A DNA stretch of 40,021 nt. Source: Rhizobium sp. Q54. Its GTDB lineage: Bacteria > Pseudomonadota > Alphaproteobacteria > UBA2966 > CAIVPW01. The notes under the pieces were generated by a model, which worked only from the letters and a program-made list of their open reading frames with translations, did no database searches and had not been told where the DNA came from. Shown here piece by piece: positions 1 to 7,529 of the stretch. The stretch is from contig CAMDCA010000016.1 in assembly GCA_945889645.1 (NCBI GenBank), positions 1 to 40,021 of the forward strand, written 5' to 3'. Positions within the stretch are counted from its first letter, which is position 1; every line of letters begins with the position of its first letter. A program made the position numbers and the translations under genes.

Positions 1-46
1 CGGATATCCTTCGCTACCCGTTCACCGGGCGTCGTCTTATGGGGCA

Positions 47-99
47 AGGGTTTTGGTCTCATCTTCGTTCCTACGTCACTGCGATGAGACCAAAACCCT
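47..99. repeat. Perfect 17-bp inverted repeat (hairpin)
   Basis: Positions 47-63 and 83-99 are exact reverse complements (17 bp, beginning AGGGTTTTGG) around a 19-nt loop. The element lies 17 nt beyond the stop codon of the small membrane protein gene transcribed leftwards, so it could act as its terminator hairpin, but no T-tract follows in that direction. A dispersed palindromic repeat or the end of a small mobile element is equally possible. Only one copy is visible here. Confidence 0.7.
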
Positions 100-115
100 C
101 CGCTAGCGGGAACCC

Positions 116-400
116 TCAATCTGTCTCATTGGCGCTGACGGCGGACACCGCCGCGTACACAAGCAGCCAACAAAGGGCGGTCGCTACCAGCGAGAGGAGG
201 GCAACCCAGCCCGCGTCGGACCAAGCAGGCCACAAGAATGAGAAATCGGCAGAACAGCCGGTAAGACCGCCACGTTCTAGGCAGGCACGTAGCGCCTGCT
301 CGTATTCGCCAACGCTGTAGACGCGATGCCACACGACGGCCACAACGGGTGCGATGGCACTCGCAACCACTCCAATGCGTTGCCATCCGTTTAGGACCAT
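116..400 (-). CDS. Small inner-membrane protein, unknown function
   Basis: This 94-residue protein has two hydrophobic stretches, about residues 8-24 and 65-87, joined by a loop with two cysteines, so it is probably a two-pass inner-membrane protein. The start at 400 is preferred over an upstream in-frame start at 448 because a strong ribosome binding site (GGAAGGGGG) sits just before it. The N-terminus (GWQRIGVVAS) resembles a group of small hypothetical membrane proteins in Proteobacteria, as I remember it. No enzymatic motif is visible. It stands alone, reading away from tRNA-Leu and towards the 47-99 hairpin. Confidence that it is a gene is fair; its function is unknown. Confidence 0.6.
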   Translation of the reverse strand: MVLNGWQRIGVVASAIAPVVAVVWHRVYSVGEYEQALRACLERGGLTGCSADFSFLWPAWSDAGWVALLSLVATALCWLLVYAAVSAVSANETD

Positions 401-581
401 CGCATCCCCCTTCCGATGGTCCGCCAGCATCGCGAGTGCGGGGACCAAAGCTAAGTATCGGCGTCCGGACGGGGCGGCATAGTCCGGTACGAAATCGCCT
501 CAGGCGCTTACCCCGTGCTTGCCCAACAATCGCTGCCCAAATGGTAGCCCGAGAAAATGTCCCCTAAGTGTTTGAAAACTT

Positions 582-667
582 TGGTGCCCCTGGCCGGACT
601 CGAACCAGCACGTTCTTGCGAACAACAGATTTTGAGTCTGCCGCGTCTACCATTCCGCCACAGGGGC
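582..667 (-). tRNA. tRNA-Leu (anticodon CAA)
   Basis: The minus strand folds as an 86-nt class II tRNA. The acceptor arms GCCCCTG and CAGGGGC pair, and the 3' end ACCA is encoded. The anticodon loop is CTCAAAA, giving anticodon CAA, which reads UUG. The long variable arm and the T-loop GGTTCGAGTCC are typical of tRNA-Leu. The gene excludes any longer upstream start for the VTT-domain gene that follows on the other strand. Confidence 0.97.
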
Positions 668-771
668 ACAAACGCGCGCGGATAATAGCCGCCCGACCGG
701 AGGCGGCAAGCGCCGCGACAAGAAAAGTCCACGGAATCAAGGCTGGGCTGGGCCCACCCCGGCAGCATCGC

Positions 772-800
772 TTGGCTACCCTTGGGTTCGCTGCTATAGC
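772..800 (+). promoter_or_regulatory. Possible sigma-70 promoter for the YqaA-DsbB-COQ7 run
   Basis: TTGGCT (772-777) and TATAGC (795-800) are separated by 17 nt, each matching the -35 and -10 consensus at four of six positions. A transcript would begin near 807, about 60 nt before the first gene of the run. The match is modest and unproven. Confidence 0.3.
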
Positions 801-864
801 GCAGCGTAATTTTTCGCCCCCACCGCGGGCCACTCCTCTGCCACACCGCCTCTTCCTCTGGACG

Positions 865-1419
865 ATGTCGCTTGCGGGTCATCGCCATGCACAATGGGCG
901 TTGGCCGCGATTGCGTTTGTCGAAAGCTCGGTCTTTCCGGTACCGCCGGACGTGCTGCTGGTGCCGATGGTGCTGGCCGATCGCCGCCGCGCCTTCCGGC
1001 TCGCGGCGATTTGTACGGCGGCCTCCGTCGTCGGCGGCATGATGGGTTACGCCATCGGTGCACTGGCGTTTGAGACGGTCGGCCGCGCCATCATCGACTT
1101 CACGGGAGCCGGCGAAGACTTCACCGCCTTCCGCCAGATGTACGGCCAGTGGGGCTTCCTCATCGTGTTCACCGCCGGTCTGACCCCCCTCCCGTATAAG
1201 GTGTTCACCATCGCCAGTGGCGTCGCCGCCCTCAACCCGGTGGTGTTCATCCTCGGCTCGCTGGCCTCGCGCGGCATCCGCTTCTTCGGCGAGGCGTGGC
1301 TGCTGCGGCGCTTTGGCCAACCGGTACACACCTTCGTCGAAAAGAATCTGTGGGTGTTTTCCGCCTGGTTCGTGGTCGCCATCACCGGCGGCTTCGTCGC
1401 GGCGCGATTGATGTTCTAA
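865..1419 (+). CDS. YqaA-family VTT-domain membrane protein
   Basis: The protein is a small DedA/YqaA-type membrane protein with the VTT (SNARE-associated) fold. Family features are visible: FVESSVFPVPPD near the start, the glycine-rich GGMMGYAIGA segment, and the loop GLTPLPYKVFTIASG, which corresponds to the conserved re-entrant region. Members are thought to take part in lipid or membrane homeostasis; the substrate here is unknown. Similarity to the family seems to begin a few residues before this ATG (RLFLW), so translation may start at a non-ATG codon near 838. A far upstream start is ruled out because it would overlap tRNA-Leu. dsbB follows after 10 nt. Confidence 0.85.
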   Translation: MSLAGHRHAQWALAAIAFVESSVFPVPPDVLLVPMVLADRRRAFRLAAICTAASVVGGMMGYAIGALAFETVGRAIIDFTGAGEDFTAFRQMYGQWGFLIVFTAGLTPLPYKVFTIASGVAALNPVVFILGSLASRGIRFFGEAWLLRRFGQPVHTFVEKNLWVFSAWFVVAITGGFVAARLMF

Positions 1420-1429
1420 GAGGCGGCAG

Positions 1430-1963
1430 GTGGCCTTCCTCCACCCCCTGGTGCGAGACCGGCGCGGGCCGCTGCTGATCGCCCTGCTGTCGTTTCTCGT
1501 CGTCGGCGGCGCGTTCGCCTCGCAGTATTGGGGTGGCCTGAACCCCTGTAAGCTGTGCTGGTACCAGCGCATCCCCTACGGCATCACCATCGTTCTGGGA
1601 CTGACCGCCGCCGCGCTGGCGGAGCGCTACAGCCGCGCCGCCGCCTTCGTCAGTCTGCTGTGCGCCGTGGCGTTCGCCAGCGGGGCCACCGTGGCGGCGT
1701 TCCACGTCGGGGTCGAACAGGGCTGGTGGACCGGGTCGACCGCCTGCGTTGGCGTCGGCCGCGGCATCGCTCGCACGGCCGACGAGCTGCGCGCCCTCCT
1801 GGAAACCGCCCCGATCGTGCGCTGCAACGAGGTGCAGTGGTCCCTCTTCGGCGTCTCGATGGCGGGATACAATGTCCTGGTGTCGATCGCCCTAACCGCC
1901 TTCGCCCTGCTGACCTCTCGCTCCCTTGGCCGCGCCCAGGGTCGCGCCCAGGACCGCACATGA
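1430..1963 (+). CDS. dsbB: Disulfide bond formation protein DsbB
   Basis: DsbB is the inner-membrane quinone reductase that reoxidises the periplasmic thiol oxidase DsbA. The 177-residue protein has four hydrophobic segments, the first redox pair in the motif NPCKLCWYQR (Cys40, Cys43) and a second periplasmic pair (Cys106, Cys132). The Cys40-Cys43 spacing and following Trp-Tyr-Gln-Arg are typical of the family. Translation starts at GTG, 10 nt after the VTT-protein gene. The stop overlaps the coq7 start (ATGA), so the two are probably translationally coupled. Both proteins deal with quinones. Confidence 0.93.
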   Translation: MAFLHPLVRDRRGPLLIALLSFLVVGGAFASQYWGGLNPCKLCWYQRIPYGITIVLGLTAAALAERYSRAAAFVSLLCAVAFASGATVAAFHVGVEQGWWTGSTACVGVGRGIARTADELRALLETAPIVRCNEVQWSLFGVSMAGYNVLVSIALTAFALLTSRSLGRAQGRAQDRT

Positions 1964-2517
1964 GCAAGCCGCGCCGCCTACCCGGAGACCCGACGCCCGA
2001 CCGCGCCGTCGAGCGCGCCCTGCGCGTCGATCACGCCGGGGAATACGGCGCGGTGCGCATTTATGCCGGCCAGCTCGCGGTGCTCGGCCAGCGTCCCGAG
2101 TCCACGAACGCTGCCGCCAAGGTGCGCACCATGGCCGAGCAGGAGCACAAGCATCTCGCCGCCTTCGACGCACTGCTCAACGAGCGCCACGTACGCCCTA
2201 CCGTTTTGGCGCCGGTGTGGCACGTCGCCGGGTTTGCGCTCGGCGCCGCGACCGCGCTGCTGGGCGACAAGGCCGCCATGGCCTGCACCGAAGCGGTCGA
2301 AGAGGTGATCGACGATCACTACCGCGACCAGGCAGAGCGCTTGCGCGAGACTGAACCGGAGTTGTCCGCGACCCTCGACGCCTTCCGCGCCGAAGAAGTC
2401 GAGCACCGCGACATCGCGCGCGCCGCCGGCGCGAAAGAGGCGCCTGCGTACCCGGCGCTGTCCGGCGCGGTGCGCTCGGCCACGCGCCTCGCCATCTGGC
2501 TGTCTACGCGCATATGA
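1960..2517 (+). CDS. coq7: COQ7-type demethoxyubiquinone hydroxylase
   Basis: This 185-residue protein is the di-iron monooxygenase that adds the C6 hydroxyl in ubiquinone synthesis. The di-iron ligands appear in two helical repeats: the Glu of DHAGEYGAVRIY (Glu28), EQEHKH, EAVEEVIDDHY and EEVEHRD. Length and motifs fit the bacterial and mitochondrial COQ7/CAT5 family. The ATG overlaps the dsbB stop, and its own stop overlaps the next start (ATGA), giving a tightly coupled run. The link to dsbB is sensible because DsbB passes electrons to ubiquinone. I see no missing ligand. Confidence 0.93.
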   Translation: MSKPRRLPGDPTPDRAVERALRVDHAGEYGAVRIYAGQLAVLGQRPESTNAAAKVRTMAEQEHKHLAAFDALLNERHVRPTVLAPVWHVAGFALGAATALLGDKAAMACTEAVEEVIDDHYRDQAERLRETEPELSATLDAFRAEEVEHRDIARAAGAKEAPAYPALSGAVRSATRLAIWLSTRI

Positions 2518-2903
2518 GTCGCGCCGGTCGCCTTGCCGCGCAGATGACGCCAGCGCCCGAGACCCGCGCCGCGCTGGCGGTGCTGCTCGCCTTCTTCGCC
2601 TTGCTCATGCCTGCCTTGCTGCCCTACGGGCCTTCGCCCGTGGTGCAGGCCGGACCCTTCGTCGCCCCGCACGCGCACATCGGCGCCATCGATCCGAGCA
2701 AGTCGCACGATCACAGCGGCAAGCAGGCGGCGATTCCCGACGCCGCGCAGATGTTGGCGCCGCTCGTCCCGGCCGTGCTGGCCGACGCGGGCCTGCCAAT
2801 CCTCCCGCGCGCGCTGGAGGTTTCCCCGCGTGCGCCATCCCCGGTCGCGACCCCGCCGCGCTACGCGTCGGCACGGCCTCGTGCTCCTCCCGCAGCAGCG
2901 TAG
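2514..2903 (+). CDS. Small secreted/anchored His-rich protein, DUF2946-like
   Basis: The 129-residue protein has one N-terminal hydrophobic segment (about residues 19-38), a middle part with HAHIG and SHDHSG that could bind metal, and a Pro/Arg-rich tail ending PRAPPAAA. This layout recalls small DUF2946-type proteins of copper loci, which share a C-terminal RAPP-like tail. Its start overlaps the coq7 stop (ATGA). It precedes ycnI and copCD, which supports a copper-related role, but that is inference from context and composition. It contains no cysteine motif and no catalytic motif. Confidence 0.65.
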   Translation: MSRAGRLAAQMTPAPETRAALAVLLAFFALLMPALLPYGPSPVVQAGPFVAPHAHIGAIDPSKSHDHSGKQAAIPDAAQMLAPLVPAVLADAGLPILPRALEVSPRAPSPVATPPRYASARPRAPPAAA

Positions 2904-2971
2904 TTCCGCTTGCGAACAGATCGTCCGGCGCCGGCCGCCGGACGCCATCCCGCTGCCTTTGGAGAACCTGC

Positions 2972-3478
2972 ATGTCTCGAATCACAGTCTGCGCCGCCGC
3001 GCTCGCACTGGCCGGCGCATCGCTGCCGGCACTGGCGCACGTCGGCCTGGAACCGGCGCAAGCCGTTGCCAATAGCACCGTCAACGTCGCCTTCCGCGTC
3101 GGTCACGGCTGCGGCGAATCGCCTACCACGGCGATCAAGGTCCGCATCCCCGCCGGAGTCACCGGCGTGCAGCCGCAGCCCAAGCCGGGCTGGACGCTCG
3201 CCGTCACCAAGGGTCCGCTGCCGGGCGTGGTGGCCGCCGCCGACGCGGCTGTTACCGAAGGCGTCATCCAGGTCGACTGGACCGGCGGCAAGTTGCCGGT
3301 CGAGTTCTTCGACACCTTCGTGCTGCGCATGAAGGTGCCCAACGCGCCGGGCACCACGCTGTACTTCCCGGTCGTGCAGGAGTGCGAGAACGGCGTGCAC
3401 CGGTGGATCGAGCCAACGGTGCCGGGCCAACCGGAACCGCCGGAGCCCATGCCGGGGCTGCGCCTGACCGCGCCGTAA
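2972..3478 (+). CDS. ycnI: YcnI-family copper-binding periplasmic protein (DUF1775)
   Basis: The 168-residue protein has a clear signal peptide cleaved after ALA (residue 22), leaving His23 as the mature N-terminus in HVGLEP. That is the hallmark of YcnI, in which the N-terminal His helps bind Cu(II). The rest matches DUF1775: a beta-sandwich with FRVGHGCGES, PGW and VQECENGVHRW. A ribosome binding site (GGAG) sits before the ATG. The CopC-CopD fusion gene follows directly, the usual partner of YcnI. Together they probably capture periplasmic copper and pass it to the membrane importer. Confidence 0.9.
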   Translation: MSRITVCAAALALAGASLPALAHVGLEPAQAVANSTVNVAFRVGHGCGESPTTAIKVRIPAGVTGVQPQPKPGWTLAVTKGPLPGVVAAADAAVTEGVIQVDWTGGKLPVEFFDTFVLRMKVPNAPGTTLYFPVVQECENGVHRWIEPTVPGQPEPPEPMPGLRLTAP

Positions 3479-3512
3479 GCCGCTGCTGACTCGTCTCCTT
3501 CTGGCGATCTGC

Positions 3513-5105
3513 GTGCTCGCGGGGGCCGTGCTCGGCACGGCCCCCGCGTTCGCGCACGCAGTGCTCCTCAGTACCGTACCCGGCGATCGCGCTGCCCTGA
3601 CCGAGTCGCCGGCGGAGATCACGCTGCGCTTCAACGAGCCGGTGCAGACAGTGTTCGTCCGCTTGCTCGACATCAGCGGCCGCGTGATGGTGGAGGTTCC
3701 CGCCGGCACCACCGATAGCCTGCTGCGCCTGCGCCCCGCGGCTGCAATGCCGGCCGGCCAGTATCTGGTGAGCTACCGTGTCGTGTCCGACGACGCGCAT
3801 CCGGTCGCCGGTACCTTGGTGTTCGCCGTCGGGGCGGCACCGCAGGAGTGGGCCACCGCCGCGGCTAGCGTCAATGCGCCGATGTGGCAGAGGTTCGCCG
3901 CCGCCAATCGCGCGCTGTACTTCCTCGCCCTGTCGCTCGCCGGTGGCGCGACGCTGTTTCTGCTGTTGATGCGCGGCGATGCAGCCACGTTGCGCGCCGC
4001 GCTGCGACCGACGTTCCGCGTCAGTGCCACTCTCGGCCTGGCGACAGCCGCGTTGGCGATTCCGATTCAGGGAGGCATCGCCGTCGATGCAATCCCTGCC
4101 GCGTTCCTGACGAGCGAATTGTGGCGCGCCGGAATGGACACGACCCAGGGGCGCGCGTCGGTCGCCGCGATCCTCCTGCTGGTCGCTACCTGGCGTGTCG
4201 GGTGGAGCGTCGGCGCGCGGGCAGTCTTTGCGCCCGCGCTGCTCGCCGTGCTGCTGCTAACGACGCTGGCGCTGACCGGGCATGTCGTCACGGCCGCGTC
4301 GCACTGGATCACCGTGCCGATCCTGCTGGCGCACGCGTTGCCGGCAATGCTGTGGATCGGATCGTTTGCGCCGCTGCTTGCCTCGCTCAACGGCACCAAC
4401 GGCGGCGGCGCCGTGACCGCCTTCGCGCGCATCGCGCCACTCCCGTTGCTTGTGCTCGCGGCGGCCGGAGGAGCCGTCGCGTTCCTGCAGGTGCAAACCC
4501 TCGGCGGCCTCACCGGAACCGCCTATGGCAATACGCTCATCCTCAAATCCGCGCTCGTCGCCGTGCTGCTCGGCCTCGCCGCGATCAATCGCTGGCGCCT
4601 GACACCGCTCCTGCTGGGCGGCGATGCCGGCCCGCTCCGCCGCAGTATCGGACTCGAACTTGCGGTCGGCGCGCTGGTGCTCGCCGTGACCGCCAGCCTG
4701 GCGCAGACACCGCCGCCGCGCTCCTTGCGCGACGCGGCTCCGTCCGCCGCAGCCGAGCACGACCACGAGGGCGCAGCCGAGGAGGCCTACGCGGTCGGCA
4801 TGGTCGCCCAGGGCAAGACCGCGATCCTATCGGTGTCCCCCGCGCGCAGCGGCCGCAACACGGTTACCGTCGCGTTGCGCGGGAGCGGCTGGACCGGCAT
4901 CGAACCGCTGCAAGTCAGCGCCGTGTTCTCGTTGCCCGCCGCCGGGGTCGAGGCGATCGTGCGCCCGATGCCGCGCATCGGCAGCGGCGTCTACGAGGTC
5001 GTGGGCGGCGACATGGCGATCGCCGGCGAATGGACGGTGAAGATCGACGTGCTGATCAACGACTTCGAGAAGGTGACGTTCAGCGCGCCGATCCCCGTGC
5101 GCTGA
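3513..5105 (+). CDS. CopC-CopD fusion, copper uptake protein (YcnJ type)
   Basis: The N-terminal part is a CopC domain (about residues 15-107), starting HAVLLSTVPG after a signal peptide and containing DDAHPVAGT, whose Asp and His with the N-terminal His bind Cu(II). The remainder is a polytopic CopD domain, about eight membrane segments to residue 400, followed by a His-rich loop (EHDHEG) and a C-terminal beta-rich domain of about 110 residues. It is a YcnJ-like copper importer. The GTG at 3513 gives an unusually short, uncharged signal peptide. The frame is open back to 3468, and a CTG at 3483 would give a normal one (LLTRLLLAICVLAG...), so the true start may be non-canonical. Confidence 0.88.
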   Translation: MLAGAVLGTAPAFAHAVLLSTVPGDRAALTESPAEITLRFNEPVQTVFVRLLDISGRVMVEVPAGTTDSLLRLRPAAAMPAGQYLVSYRVVSDDAHPVAGTLVFAVGAAPQEWATAAASVNAPMWQRFAAANRALYFLALSLAGGATLFLLLMRGDAATLRAALRPTFRVSATLGLATAALAIPIQGGIAVDAIPAAFLTSELWRAGMDTTQGRASVAAILLLVATWRVGWSVGARAVFAPALLAVLLLTTLALTGHVVTAASHWITVPILLAHALPAMLWIGSFAPLLASLNGTNGGGAVTAFARIAPLPLLVLAAAGGAVAFLQVQTLGGLTGTAYGNTLILKSALVAVLLGLAAINRWRLTPLLLGGDAGPLRRSIGLELAVGALVLAVTASLAQTPPPRSLRDAAPSAAAEHDHEGAAEEAYAVGMVAQGKTAILSVSPARSGRNTVTVALRGSGWTGIEPLQVSAVFSLPAAGVEAIVRPMPRIGSGVYEVVGGDMAIAGEWTVKIDVLINDFEKVTFSAPIPVR

Positions 5106-5107
5106 TC

Positions 5108-5152
5108 GGCGCTTCGGCGATCTTGCGCTTCGCCGTTGAGCGCTTCGGCGCC
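5108..5152. terminator. Nested dyad between convergent genes, possible terminator
   Basis: Just after the copCD stop, an outer pair (GGCGC 5108-5112 with GCGCC 5148-5152) encloses an inner 6-bp hairpin (CGGCGA 5115-5120 with TCGCCG 5130-5135). No T-tract follows. Its place between convergent genes suggests a transcription barrier. The rest of 5106-5266 holds nothing else I can support. Confidence 0.3.
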
Positions 5153-5266
5153 TCTCGCCCCACGGGTGGTCTTCCCCGCCGCCAGGGAGCGAAAAAGGCG
5201 TAGGAGAGGATTTCCCTGCCGGCGCTGCGCAGCGGCGGCCTTGGTCGGACGAGCGGCTGCCACGCG

Positions 5267-5812
5267 CTACGGATCCAGCGGCGTATCCCAGTACAGGAAA
5301 TCGCGCCAGCTTTCGTGCAGATGGTTGGGCGGAAATGCCTGGCCGGCGCGCTGCAGCAGCACCACCGACGGCTCGAACGGATGCACCTTGGGGAACATCG
5401 CCGCTTCGCGCGACAGGCGTCCGCCCTTGAGCAGATTGCACGGCGCGCACGCGGTGACGACGTTGTCCCAGCGCGTCAGTCCGCCGCGCGAGCGCGGGAT
5501 CAGATGATCGAACGTCAGGTCGTCGTCGTTGCCACAGTACTGACACTCGAAATGGTCACGCAGGAAGACATTGAATCGCGTGAAGGCGGGCCGCCGCGAC
5601 GGCGCCACATAGCGCTTCAGGGAAACGACGCTGGGGAGCTGCATCGACATCGTCGAGGAGTGCACGACGCGGTCGTAATGGGAGACGATGTTCACACGAT
5701 CCATGAACACCGCCTTCACCGCTTCCTGCCACGGCCAAAGCGACAGCGGGAAGTAGCTGAGGGGGCGAAAATCCGCGTTCAATACAAGCGCCGGACAATT
5801 CTCGGGCGCCAT
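5267..5812 (-). CDS. HNH endonuclease family protein
   Basis: The 181-residue protein has a C-terminal HNH nuclease fold. It shows the zinc cysteines of CQYCG, the HNH core FDHLIPRSRGG followed by WDNVVTAC, and the second cysteine pair CAPCN with the downstream KGG. The N-terminal half (LNADFRPLSYFPLSLWPW) is typical of a widely conserved alphaproteobacterial HNH protein of unknown physiological role. The start at 5812 is chosen because GGGAGG lies 8 nt upstream, although the frame stays open to 5875. It stands alone, convergent with copCD. DNA or RNA cleavage is expected from the fold; the real substrate is unknown. Confidence 0.9.
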   Translation of the reverse strand: MAPENCPALVLNADFRPLSYFPLSLWPWQEAVKAVFMDRVNIVSHYDRVVHSSTMSMQLPSVVSLKRYVAPSRRPAFTRFNVFLRDHFECQYCGNDDDLTFDHLIPRSRGGLTRWDNVVTACAPCNLLKGGRLSREAAMFPKVHPFEPSVVLLQRAGQAFPPNHLHESWRDFLYWDTPLDP

Positions 5813-5938
5813 GTCCACGCCTCCCGATCTTCCACCGGTGCAGCGGTCACCGCAGCAAACGATGGACGCGCACATTGTGGCGGGGATTCAGTCCGATGGC
5901 TAGACCCGGACCCCGGAGCCTGCCGGTAGCGGTGCGGG

Positions 5939-6613
5939 CTAGGACGCGGGCGTGAACGCCGCGCGCAGGAAGGCTACCGCCAGCGTCGCCGTCTCCGGGT
6001 CGATGCCGTGACCGTAGCCGCGCGCGATGTGCGTTTGCACCGGCACACGGGCAGCTTTGAGTGCGGCCTGACCGGCGATCGTCGCCGCCACCGGCACCAC
6101 GTTGTCCTGGTCGCCGTGCGCCAGGAATACCTGGGGCACGGGCGTCGGCATCGCCAGAGGCAGATCGCCCAGCGGACCCGACAAGGCCACCACCGCATGC
6201 GCCGGCCGCCGCAGGCCGACGTGCAGCGCCACCGCAGCGCCTTGGCTGAATCCGACCAGGGCCAGCGCGCCGTTGCGCAACCCAAGCCGTTCGAGTTCAA
6301 GGTCGAACGTCCGGTTCAGCGCCTCGCTGGCGGCTCCGACTCCGTCACGCAGGTCGCGCAACCGGTCCTCCGCCGTGCGGTCGACGCTCGACCCCAACGC
6401 GTACCACTGGCGCCCGTAGCGGCCGAACGGAAACGGCTCGGGCGCATGGGGCGAGAAGAACGCGGCGTGCGGCAGGTCGCGCGCCCAGCCCGCGCCAATG
6501 CCGATCAAGTCGTTGCCGTCGGCACCATAGCCGTGCAGGAACACCACCAGCTGGCGCGCCGCGCCCTCGGCCGGTGGTAGACGCGGTCCTTCGAGAAGCA
6601 GAGGGTCCTTCAT
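5939..6613 (-). CDS. Alpha/beta-hydrolase, carboxylesterase/phospholipase family
   Basis: The 224-residue protein belongs to the small carboxylesterase/lysophospholipase family of alpha/beta hydrolases. It shows the oxyanion-region motif FLHGYGADGND (residues 25-35), the nucleophile elbow GFSQG with Ser123, Asp170 in HGDQDNVVP and His202 in GYGHGI. All members of the triad are present and the length is typical. It is cytoplasmic, with no signal peptide. It is divergent from the DUF3052-like gene with a 42-nt gap. The natural ester substrate cannot be told from sequence. Confidence 0.92.
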   Translation of the reverse strand: MKDPLLLEGPRLPPAEGAARQLVVFLHGYGADGNDLIGIGAGWARDLPHAAFFSPHAPEPFPFGRYGRQWYALGSSVDRTAEDRLRDLRDGVGAASEALNRTFDLELERLGLRNGALALVGFSQGAAVALHVGLRRPAHAVVALSGPLGDLPLAMPTPVPQVFLAHGDQDNVVPVAATIAGQAALKAARVPVQTHIARGYGHGIDPETATLAVAFLRAAFTPAS

Positions 6614-6655
6614 TGCGGCGCAGTATGATGGGCGCCGGTGCTGTAAGGAACCTCC

Positions 6656-7291
6656 ATGGGCAAGGAAGCTGACTGTCGCGCCACCATCGACGGCGTCGCC
6701 GTGAAGGGCCGCGCGCTCCTCGAGACCGACGAGATTCTGATTCGCCGTCCCGACGGCGAGCGGCGCCTGAAGGTGCTGCTCAAGGACATTCGCGACGTGA
6801 AGGTCGAGCGCGGCGCCCTGGTGCTGCGCCACACCAAGGGCACCCTGTCGCTCGAACTGGGTCCCAGCCAGGCCGCCGCCTGGGCCAAGCGAATCCTTGA
6901 GCCGCCCGGCCTGCTCGACAAGCTCGGGGTCAAAGAGGGCAGCATCGTCGTCACCGTCGGCCTGAACGACGAAGAGTTCGCCCACTCGCTGGAGCTGCGC
7001 GGCGCCACGGTGATCCAGGGCCGCAAGGGCAAGGACGCCGACATGGTGCTGTTCGGCGCCGAGTCCACCGCCGACCTGAAGAAGCTCGCCGGCCTCGACG
7101 GCCTGATTCATCCCGCCGGCGGCATCTGGATCATCTATCCCAAGGGCCAGGCGCACATCCGCGAGGCCGACATCATGGAGGCCGGGCGGGGCGCCGGCTG
7201 GTCGGACAACAAGACCTGCCGCTTCTCCGACACCCACACCGGCCTGCGCTTCGTGATCCCTGTGGAAAAGCGGGCGGCCGCGAAGCGTTAG
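6656..7291 (+). CDS. DUF3052-like conserved protein
   Basis: The 211-residue cytoplasmic protein has an N-terminal beta-rich part (about residues 1-80) and a C-terminal part resembling DUF3052: LGVKEGSIVVTVG, a middle DADMVLFGA, GGIWIIYPKG and a Gly-rich GWSDNKTC with a closing FVIPV strand. DUF3052 has no established biochemical function. The start has a good ribosome binding site (AAGGAAC). It is followed 33 nt later by the HIG1 gene. The assignment rests on motif pattern from memory. Confidence 0.72.
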   Translation: MGKEADCRATIDGVAVKGRALLETDEILIRRPDGERRLKVLLKDIRDVKVERGALVLRHTKGTLSLELGPSQAAAWAKRILEPPGLLDKLGVKEGSIVVTVGLNDEEFAHSLELRGATVIQGRKGKDADMVLFGAESTADLKKLAGLDGLIHPAGGIWIIYPKGQAHIREADIMEAGRGAGWSDNKTCRFSDTHTGLRFVIPVEKRAAAKR

Positions 7292-7324
7292 AAACCGCCC
7301 TACGGCCCGGAGTACCATCCCCGC

Positions 7325-7525
7325 ATGCAAGCTCTCTTCACCGGCCTGGTCATCGTCTCGCTGATCGTCACGGTCGGCTTTCTGCTGTCGGGTGTCATCG
7401 GCATGCTGCAGGGCGCCGACTTCAACAAGAAGTACGGCAACCTGATGATGCGCGGCCGCGTCGCCTCCCAGGCCGTCACCGTGCTGCTGATCGTCGCCTA
7501 CGCCCTGCTGTTCGGTACCAGCTGA
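7325..7525 (+). CDS. HIG1-domain twin transmembrane protein
   Basis: The 66-residue protein has two membrane helices (about residues 5-27 and 46-63) separated by a short polar loop with KKYGNLMMRGRV, the pattern of the HIG1 domain. HIG1 proteins in mitochondria and alphaproteobacteria associate with respiratory complexes, notably cytochrome oxidase; that role here is by family only. GGAG precedes the ATG. The adenosyltransferase gene starts 4 nt after its stop, a pairing I recall as common in alphaproteobacteria. Confidence 0.85.
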   Translation: MQALFTGLVIVSLIVTVGFLLSGVIGMLQGADFNKKYGNLMMRGRVASQAVTVLLIVAYALLFGTS

Positions 7526-7529
7526 CGCA

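Noticed and set aside
568-864. Long N-terminal extension of the VTT-protein gene
   Set aside because: It would overlap tRNA-Leu on the other strand and encodes nothing like the family, so it is just open GC-rich sequence.
508-1572. 354-codon minus-strand frame over tRNA-Leu and the VTT gene
   Set aside because: Low-complexity Arg/Gly/Asp/His composition typical of antisense GC-rich DNA and contains a tRNA gene.
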